The notes under the pieces: model-generated
Databases searched by the model: none
Seen by the model: the letters and a program-made list of their open reading frames with translations, nothing else
What the model was told of the DNA's origin: nothing
Program-made: the position numbers and the translations under genes
From: Adiantum capillus-veneris
Lineage: Eukaryota > Streptophyta > Polypodiopsida > Polypodiales > Pteridaceae
Direction of reading: 5' to 3'
Assembly: GCA_014529385.2 (NCBI GenBank)
Contig: CM043970.1
Coordinates: 40,353,279-40,417,278 of the forward strand
Length of the DNA stretch: 64,000 nucleotides
Part shown: positions 56,489 through 64,000 of the stretch, one piece after another
Layout of the letters: each line of letters opens with the position of its first letter
Position numbering within the stretch: the first letter of the stretch is position 1

Positions 56489-57577
56489 GGTGAGAGATAC
56501 CCCTCCCCAGGGGTCTATGTGCACAATACACAATTTTGATTTTTATATAACTTTCAATATACACTTTCAATATACATCAAAGTGGTGGAAGTGTCTGCAT
56601 AGGGGAGGTTCTCAATGCGCGACCTAGCATGTAGTTTAGGCCATGAGTTGGAATGTATCCAGAGGTACCTAGAGACTACTACTACCTCTGAATGGGTGAT
56701 ATGGATGAAAGCATAGTCAAGAAAAATAACATTGTGGAGGGTGAATATGTGTACATTGCATTGTGGAAATAGAGAGAGGGAGAGAAGAGTGGAGGATGAA
56801 ATAGAGTGCATAGAGACATGGGAGAATGACAAAAGAGAATATCTAAATGCCCCATCTAAATGAAATAGGCAACCATGTATTAATGTAATAATAAAATCTA
56901 GGTATACCATAGCATAAAAAATATAAAAATGACTAGAAAAGTATCGGACCGTGTGTATGGATCAGCTGATCCACTTATCCACCTCCACTCTTCTACAAAC
57001 ACATAGAACTTCACTTAGCTGAAAGAGAGCTAGAACACCTCCAACCTACTTGAGCTAAACATAGGTTGAGGCTGCTTTGCCTCTCTCCATGAATATGAGC
57101 TCTAAAAGAATTTAAAATAAAAGCAAGTGGTAGGGTATCAACATCAATCATACCATTTTAGGTGCCACACCTCTTTGATGCCCACCATCAACTGTTTAGG
57201 AAAATCCAAGTCAAGATCCTCGACGCATTAGCTGTGTAGGTCCTTCAACCCCCGACACACTAACCGTGTATATGAGCCTAACAAAAAAAAAGACGTAGGC
57301 AACACTCTGAATTCAACAAAGCCCTAGGTCATTAACCCTTTTATCTAAGGCAAAGTGATGTAGATGATCCTAGTATTGTAGCGACGCTACCATGATAATC
57401 ATAACATATGAGTCCAATCACAATAGCATCTTCCATATGCACAAACAATCCTTTCCAAGTAGTCAGACTGTACAAGATCTCTATTCTTCTACGCCCTCCA
57501 TAAACCATCAAAACCACTTCTTATTCCAAATCAAAACCACTTCATAATCCAATCACATCACAAGGGTGAGTACTCCA
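56489..57577. other. Gene-free stretch up to the duplication edge
   Basis: No gene seen. May include the LTR belonging to the primer-binding site at 56477. The last bases before 57578 show no terminal repeat, consistent with a rearrangement breakpoint. Confidence 0.4.
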
Positions 57578-60500
57578 CCCAACTCCTGCTGAGCCCACCA
57601 TTCCACTTGCTCTTTTTCCGACAGAGCAAGCGAGCCTAGCCTGCAGAGGTAGAGCGCTTGCAGGCGACTTTTGTCATCTGCAAGATTCTCGGCACTCGAC
57701 CTAGTAGAGGAGAGCTGCATGACCTTCTCCAGGCTCGCCTTTTCGTAGAGGTGGAAAAGATCTTGGATGTACAGATACTCGGATGAGGTTACTATCAGAT
57801 TGAGTTTGAGACCTCCGAGATGGCGTCCAAGGTCATCGCCATGAGTCCATTGAGCATCCGAGTAGCACGAGCCCACTTTTGACAGTGGAGACATGGTTTC
57901 GACCCTGCTTCGGATGTTCTAGTAGCGGAGGCAGACATCCCCATCTCCATCTACTTTCTGGGTTTGCGGAGGGAGTACTTACCACTTTTGTCCAGGATCG
58001 GCTCAGCCATTGGGACTATCCTGGAGACACCTCGCACGGCAGCCTCAGTAGCTGCCAAGGTGGCTTGCATTCCCTCAATTCGCGCTTTGGTCAGAGATAC
58101 TCGCATGCTCCCAAAGGTTATTCTTCTGCATCCGGTGAGTGGGGGTTGTTTTAGACAGAGTGTGGAGTATTTGGGCCTCCGGATCCAGTGCTTCATTTGT
58201 CGACAGATGGGCCATCTAGCGAAGGCTTGTCCATGGAGGAGTCCTCAACCTACACCACAGCCTCAGCCCTAGCTTGCAAGGGCTGGCCAGCAAACACAAA
58301 CAGACACCTAGCTTAGATTAGCCGTTTTTTTCTCTAGGAGTCTTTGGCTCTTCAGGCTACAGCGAGAGAGGAGGAGCTGCATCTCAGACGGGGCATTGCT
58401 TCATTACAGAGGATGCAGGAGCAGCATCCAGACAGTCCTTGGTTGGAGGAGGAGCTACAGCAGGCTTGAAAGGAGCTTGTTAGCATAGAGGAGAGGCGAC
58501 ATGAGTTTGCTTTCCATCAACAGGCATCTCAATGGACCCAAGTGGGTGACAGAGTGACTGGTGCTTTCTTTGAGGTAGTGGGACCTCGGCATTTGCATGC
58601 CAACGTCAGTCAGTTGAGGAGGCCCGACGGGTCAATTGCTTCTGAGCCCGAGGATATGCATGCAATTGCTACCACTTCAGCTTGAGGAGCTGCACACAGC
58701 TCTTAGGGCCCTCCCCTGTGGTGGTAGCTGTCCAGGTGAGGATGGGATGACTCCCAGTTTATTCTTGGAGTACTAGGACCTCCTTGGCCCAGATCTCTGT
58801 AGTGCTTTTCAATACATTTTTCACACAAGAGTGATGCCTGACAGCATGAGTGAGGGCATGATCTACCTCATTCCCAAGGAGGATGGCTCCTTGGATGAAA
58901 TTCGACAGTGGTGCCCCATCACCATCCTCAACTCAACCTACAAAATTCTTGCCAAGGCTCTAAGTTTGAGGATTCAGCTACTTCTAGAGAGCCTTATACA
59001 TGGGACTCAGACAGGTTTTGTCAAGGAACGTAGTATGCTTGACAACATCTTTACTTTTTGGGAGGCTTCTGCCCTGGCACGGCTCCGTGGTGAGGACCTT
59101 GTGATTCTTCTTCTTGATTTTGAGAAGTCATACGACAGAGTTGACTGGGACTTTCTAGAGGGCTCTCTACGCAGGATGGGCTTCTCAGATGCTTAGATCA
59201 GAGGGGTGTCAGCTTTGTACAGACAGGCTCATAGTCAGGTACTTTGCGCAGGAGGTAGAGGTGATCGCTTCATGCTCACATGTTCGGTCAGACAGGGCTT
59301 TACTCTTGCCCCCTTCCTCTTTTTGTTCTATGTGGAGGCGATGAGCAGGTTTTTGGTGTCGCAGCAGGTTGGTCTACGGGGCTTAGCACTCCCTATTTGG
59401 GGAGATGAGCTTCTAGACGCTAAGTTTTCCAACGACTCAGCCTTGTACTTAGATGGCCAGGAGGCCAACCTTCACAGGTGTGAGCAGGATTTGGAGACCT
59501 TCTGTTGTGCATCGGGCGCACTGATCAACTAGAGAAAGACAGTGGCTTTCTCGGTTGGTAGTGCTCTTGTACCCGATTGGATGCCAAGAGAGGGTTTTAG
59601 GTGGATTCCCCCAGGGATTGCAATTCGGTACTTGGGCTGTCAGGTTGGTTTGGACTTGTCTCTCGAGCAGCAGGTTGTTCCCCTTCTCCTGTCTATCAGG
59701 ATAAAGTTGTTACATTGGAGCTCAACACGACTTTCTTTGGCTGGCAGAGTAGTAGTGGCCAACCAGGTGTTGTTGGGGCGACTATGTGGTACATCACTTC
59801 TTGCTAGATCTTCTAGATTTCTTGTATCAACCAGCTAGAGAGGCTGATCAGGAACTTCCTTTTGTCAGGACGTGACACTCAGATAGCCCGAGCCAAAGTG
59901 GCTTGGCAGATCATCACTCTTCCTTGTTCACAGGGAGGGCTTGGGATCATTGACCCAGCACAGCACAACAGAGCCCTTCTTGGGAAGTTCATCGTCAGAG
60001 GAATTCCTCCAGGTGAGGAGTTCTTGCTATAGCAGCTTCATGCTAGGGTGCCTCAGATAGGAGGCCCCTGGCAACCTTCATACCAGATGGATCTTCACAG
60101 AGATGCACAGAGTTGGTTTGAGCAGGAGACTAGATGACCGCTTCGCTTTGAGTTTGCTTTGATCTTGGGAGCTCTTGTGGCAAGGCCTGGAGCAGAGACA
60201 GCCTACTTGCACAGAGGAGAGCCTACAGCATCCCCTTGTCTAGAACCCCATGGTTAGCACTCAGAGAGGCCACTTGGTTGGTAGTCGGCCTCATGTTTCC
60301 TTGGGTCCCATGGCAGCGGGTCCAGTGCGCTCTTTGTCTAACTGGTTAGAGTTCACAGGCTTGTCAGAAGAGGTGCCAGGTTTCCATCTCTACAAGGCAT
60401 GAGAGGGGTGTAGAGCATGTGCCAGGACATCTCAGAGGCAGTTCCAGCCTTCACACGACTGGAGGTTCTCATCTCAGTTAGGGCCTGATCAGAGACTATT

Positions 60501-61500
60501 CCATTCCTTTTCTTCGAGCTTCAGGGTGGGGGACGCCTACAACGAATTGTAGTAGAGGCCCCGTAGGTGGTAGAGTGCTGTTTTCAGAGGATCCAAGTAG
60601 TGGGCATCTGTGGGAGGACTTGTGTCATAGATCCTGACCCAGCAACTCTTGAGACTAGACATTGGAGGTTGTGGGCTTGGGAGTGTTGTCCACTGGCATG
60701 AGTACAGTGAAATCCTGGTGAGTGGCTCTGGAGGGACCCCTTCTCTTCTGTAGACCACCCAGGAGTCTCGTTCTTTCAGTACATTGTTCGACTGGGAAGT
60801 CATATACTAGCAGCACAAAGAGAGGCCCGCCCTACTGCAGCACCTCATTGGCAGGAGGAGGGTCTCACATCTGAGTTCTTGGCAACCTTTTGGGAGGGGT
60901 TGTGGGACTCTAGACAGCCGAGGTGAGTCACCTTGTTTTAGTGGATGGCTGCACATAGAGATACATCAGTTAGGAGCTGGCTAGTGCATAGTGGTCTCTC
61001 GACCACATGTGCAACTTGTGACCATCTTGTGGAGAGTCATCATCACTGTCTTTGGGACTGTCCCTCGGCCCAGCAGGTGTGGCTACAAGTTCTTTGGCTG
61101 ATGCCTGCTCTCTCCACGGCTCGACACTACACTTGGGGAGCAGCAGCTTGGTCCACCCTCACGGGATCGGCACTTCATTTTTAGCTATCTTCTGCTAGCA
61201 AGATGATAGTGATTCAGGAGGGGCGACCTACACTCCAGCCTGCTACAGAGCTTACTCCACAGGAGTGGTGCAGTGAGAGAGAGGAGTGTTGGGAGCTCAT
61301 CAGTGGCCTGGCACTCTGGTTCATCTGGCGAGCCCGTTGCTTCCGCATCTTTGAGGCTCCCCCTGTGCCACCAACAAAGACTATTCGCAATTTTTGGCTA
61401 GAGATCCATACTCTCATAGGAAAGCTTGAGGCACTATAGAGCAGCTCCGACCGCATACGAGAGCACAGAGAGGCTTTCGTTTGACTCTGGCGTTCTGGGC
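57578..61500 (+). pseudogene. LINE copy B (ORF1 3' part and ORF2)
   Basis: Direct copy of 13950-18053. ORF1 knuckle at 58185-58235. ORF2 RT at 58831-59532 is less damaged: FEKSYDRVDW keeps the first catalytic Asp, and the second motif is FSNDSALYL (one Asp of two). A 125-bp deletion near 58665 (joint at GCTA, present at both ends in copy A at 15037 and 15162) removed part of the linker before RT. The zf-RVT at 60990-61080 is well preserved. It ends abruptly at about 61500, joined to H3-upstream sequence. Confidence 0.78.
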
Positions 61501-61609
61501 AACCCTCAAGAACCCTCCAAAATCTCTTCTTTCATCGACCCACACACCCTCTTTCACGTTATTTCATCCACCCGCACACCCCCTTTCTGCCTGATTTACC
61601 GCATGACAC

Positions 61610-61940
61610 GATAGCGAGTACTTCCACACTTTTGGAGTGCATCTTATCGCGTCCTGCGGTATCTTTCCATATTCTTGTACGACGCGAACGCGAGTTCATC
61701 ATCTTCCCGGGAAGACGCGATAGTGAGCTCTTCAGACTGTGGGTGTGCCTCCTACGCATCCTGCGGTGTCTTTTCATATTTCCGGGCCACGCGATACCGA
61801 GCTCATCATCTTTCTGTACGACGTGATAGCAAGATCTTCCAAATTTTGGGAGGACCTCCTATCACATCCTGCGGTATCTTTTCATATTCTCGAGCCACGT
61901 GATACCGAGCTCTTCCAGATTGTGGGAGGATCTCTTTTCA
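61610..61940 (+). repeat. 106-bp tandem repeats, copy B
   Basis: Copy of 19205-19545 with the CCTGCGGTATC landmarks about 106 bp apart, retained upstream of the second H3-like gene. Everything between the LINE (61500) and about 19107-equivalent sequence is deleted. Confidence 0.8.
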
Positions 61941-62034
61941 CATTATTCTGGATACTTTAGAAGTTGCTTGTACCTCTCTGCGGGTCTTGTTTTGAAGAAT
62001 TTTATGACAAAAGATAGAAGTTTTTGATTATCAA

Positions 62035-62547
62035 ATGGTGAGGACAAAACAAACTGCAAGAAAAGTTTACCAAGCCCCAAAAGATTTAGAGGAAGATGAT
62101 GACAACCAAAAAGAATCAGTCGATCCAAAGGTGGTAAAGAAATAAGGGAAACCACCTACACAACCAAAAAGAATCAGTCGATCCAAAGGTTGTAAAGAAA
62201 TAAGGGAAACCACCTCATCAGAGGCCTACTGCTAGAAAAAGATTGAATTATCAAGTCAAATCTCTAAGGGAAATAATGAAAGCACAAAAGTCTACTTGTC
62301 TTCTCATTCCAAAGCTACCTTTCATGAGAGTTGTCAAAGAGATATCAGATAGACTTGTGAGCATGATGAATATCAAAACCTTTGTTTCAGTAAGTGGCAA
62401 TCTCAAGCCTTGATGTGCCTTTAAGAGGTTGCTGAGGATTTTCTTATAGACATTATGAATAATAGCTACATTGTAGCTGCATTTTCTCACAGGGTCACAC
62501 TTATGAGCAAAGATTTTGTGCTTGTGTCAAGGCAGGTACAAGTTTGA
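62035..62547 (+). pseudogene. Histone H3-like gene, copy B (decayed)
   Basis: Nearly identical to 19638-20150. The start reads MVRTKQTARKVYQAPK, with the residue after Met changed from Ala to Val. It has the same 58-bp tandem duplication (62103/62161), the same stop after VVKK and the same later frame break, so the gene was already dead before the segmental duplication. The fold blocks LREIMKAQKSTCLLI, PFMRVVKEIS and HRVTLMSKDFVL are unchanged. The divergent promoter region upstream is mostly deleted. Confidence 0.85.
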
Positions 62548-63407
62548 TAAGGCTCTCGAGCTTATTCCTAGTGAGGATCTTAACACTAGGTTGGTAATGG
62601 GACACTTTTATGTCCTGTTAAGTGACCATTTTCCTTGAATTATGTCAAGAGTTTCAAAATGGATTTTGAGGTGCTATATGTCTAGAAAGTTGTCTCATGA
62701 GCTGAAAAAAACTCGACATTTTTTTGGAATATCAATTCCATCTTTAACCTTGTCCTTGCACAACATTTCACAACCCAAACTGTGTGAAAAAAACGGGTCC
62801 TGTTTTTGGCTTTTTTTTACTTTTTGCAACTATACCACTCTAGAATTCATGTTTGTGAGGTCTATAATGCTAGAGAACTATCTTTAGTAGTCCTCAACAT
62901 GTCGCGATGCTTCAAGGGAGAAGTTGTAAGTTATGACCAAATTACAAAAATTGTCAAATCCTGTTATTTAGCCAATTTTAGCTCTTCTATGATTTTTTTG
63001 GTGGCTTTCATCATATCCAAATGCAGTTTTGATTTTCTATGTCGCATATTGTAACATAAAGCTAATATTCCTTGAATTTTGGGGCACCTAATACCCTATT
63101 TTGCATAGTAGACAACGATGGTTGATTTTTTCAATATAGAAGAAAACGAAACATTCTAGTATATCAAGTATAGCTTTTTCAATATTGTTAATTTTTTGTG
63201 ACAACTACATGCATTTTGTAGGTAGTAACCATATCTAGTCATAAGGATCAAATTTGGCTAGATATTGAATAGTTTCTATGGAATTCTACAACTCATAATG
63301 TTGAACCCAGTTTTTTCATGTTTGCTGTATTTAGCACTTCATCTTCGTCCCCAAGATTCCCCTTGGTAAGAGATGTATTATTCTTTTGACATGCTCCATG
63401 GATCCTT

Positions 63408-64000
63408 ATGAACCTAAAGGACAATAGGGAACTAAGAAAACATGCATATATTATTTGTATTGAGCGTGGCTATAGAAACTTTGATGAAGGTTTGGAGAAT
63501 GGTAAAAATTCAACTTTTTTGTACCTATTTCTTTTGGCAAAACAAAAAATAGTGAGTGAGAAGCAATCATATGTTCTGATCACCAACCCATTGAAGTTAA
63601 CTAGGGAATTTATCTCAAGTCCTACAAAAATCCCTAATCTTATTTTTATGCAACAAAACGTAAGAAATGACTGTTTTGATGAAAATGTACTGGTCCATCA
63701 ACTTTGGAGGCTTGGTGTGACCAAAAGATGAGAAATTTTACAAGTTTCTTATTTTTTCCATGTGTAGTAGGCCTTGAACTATAACCTCATGAAAGGATTT
63801 TACAAAATGAGTGGATCTACTATGGTTTTGGAGGTTTTTTTCAAAACCCTGAAAGAACGCTTTCATGTCCTGTTAGGTTACCAACCTAGTGTTAAGGCCT
63901 TCCAAATTCTAAATATCCCCCTTCCAGGCAACAAAAAATTTAGGGATTGTCATTGAAGATGTTACACATCAGTATGGGACAAGAAAGACCCAGAATATCA
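63408..64000 (+). pseudogene. Ulp1-like gene, copy B (start only)
   Basis: Copy of the 5' exons: MNLKDNRELRKHAYIICIER (63408-63731), a stop after VTKR, then NYNLMKGFYKM and LKERFHVLLGYQPSVKAFQI (63774-63956). The second block is in a better frame than in copy A, showing that the upstream gene continues in this region. The protease core lies beyond the window. Confidence 0.6.

Larger units (their letters stand above)
57578..64000 (+). repeat. Direct-repeat copy B of 13950-21614
   Basis: It has the same order of LINE, 106-bp repeats, H3-like gene and Ulp1-gene start as copy A and runs off the window. The left edge at about 57578 joins gene-free DNA with no target duplication or LINE terminus. 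Together with the edge at 37549 it forms the second breakpoint of an inferred inversion. Its LINE RT region keeps some residues lost in copy A. Confidence 0.93.

Overview
The window looks like nuclear DNA of a land plant with a large, repeat-rich genome. Supporting signs are copia elements primed on the initiator-Met tRNA site (TGGTATCAGA), plant-type gypsy, LINE and hAT remnants, GT..AG introns of 70-100 bases, long CT/GA/CA microsatellites and frequent TGA stops where CGA is expected. The species cannot be read from the sequence. I see no ordinary single-copy host gene, tRNA, rRNA or CRISPR array; essentially everything traces to mobile elements, most of them broken.

The most notable object is a DNA transposon at 9482-25165 bounded by a perfect 29-bp terminal inverted repeat and flanked on both sides by CT repeats. 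It carries five genes of its own: gene A (9861-12058, +, transposase-like C-terminal half), gene B (12135-18534, -, unknown, with a LINE inserted in its first intron), a highly divergent histone H3 gene (19638-20150, +), a Ulp1/C48-type SUMO-protease-like gene (21023-22681, +) followed by a lysine-rich SPKK reading frame like a linker-histone tail (22630-23379), and gene C (23539-24726, -, unknown). Genes B and H3 diverge from a 1.1-kb region with TATA boxes, a recurring CGCGTCGTGC motif and three ~106-bp tandem repeats. An H3 variant with an exact H3 tail start, a SUMO-protease-like gene and an SPKK tail in one element suggest a transposon that once interfered with host chromatin. These copies are decayed.

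Layout: 1-9481 is a mosaic of old insertions (tandem copia LTRs, a degenerate gypsy gag-protease-RT stretch, a coiled-coil gene fragment). 9482-25165 is the histone transposon with the nested LINE (about 13545-18208). 25166-25651 is microsatellite. 25652-27100 is the 5' part of a copia element, fused to a gypsy element (27093-34829) whose 5' LTR is truncated. 34836-37548 is the 5' part of a second copia family. 37549-52776 is an inverted copy of 1-13868, with an extra 1.58-kb solo LTR at 44218-45796. 52777-57577 holds a copia RNase H end, a hAT transposase fragment and gene-free DNA. 57578-64000 is a direct copy of 13950-21614 (LINE, H3 gene, start of the Ulp1 gene).

The two copied halves fit one history: a large block containing the histone transposon was duplicated in direct orientation, then a single ~20-kb inversion (37549 to 57577) with one breakpoint inside the LINE split the second copy and lost about 80 bp. 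The solo LTR arrived after the duplication, because the left arm keeps the empty site.
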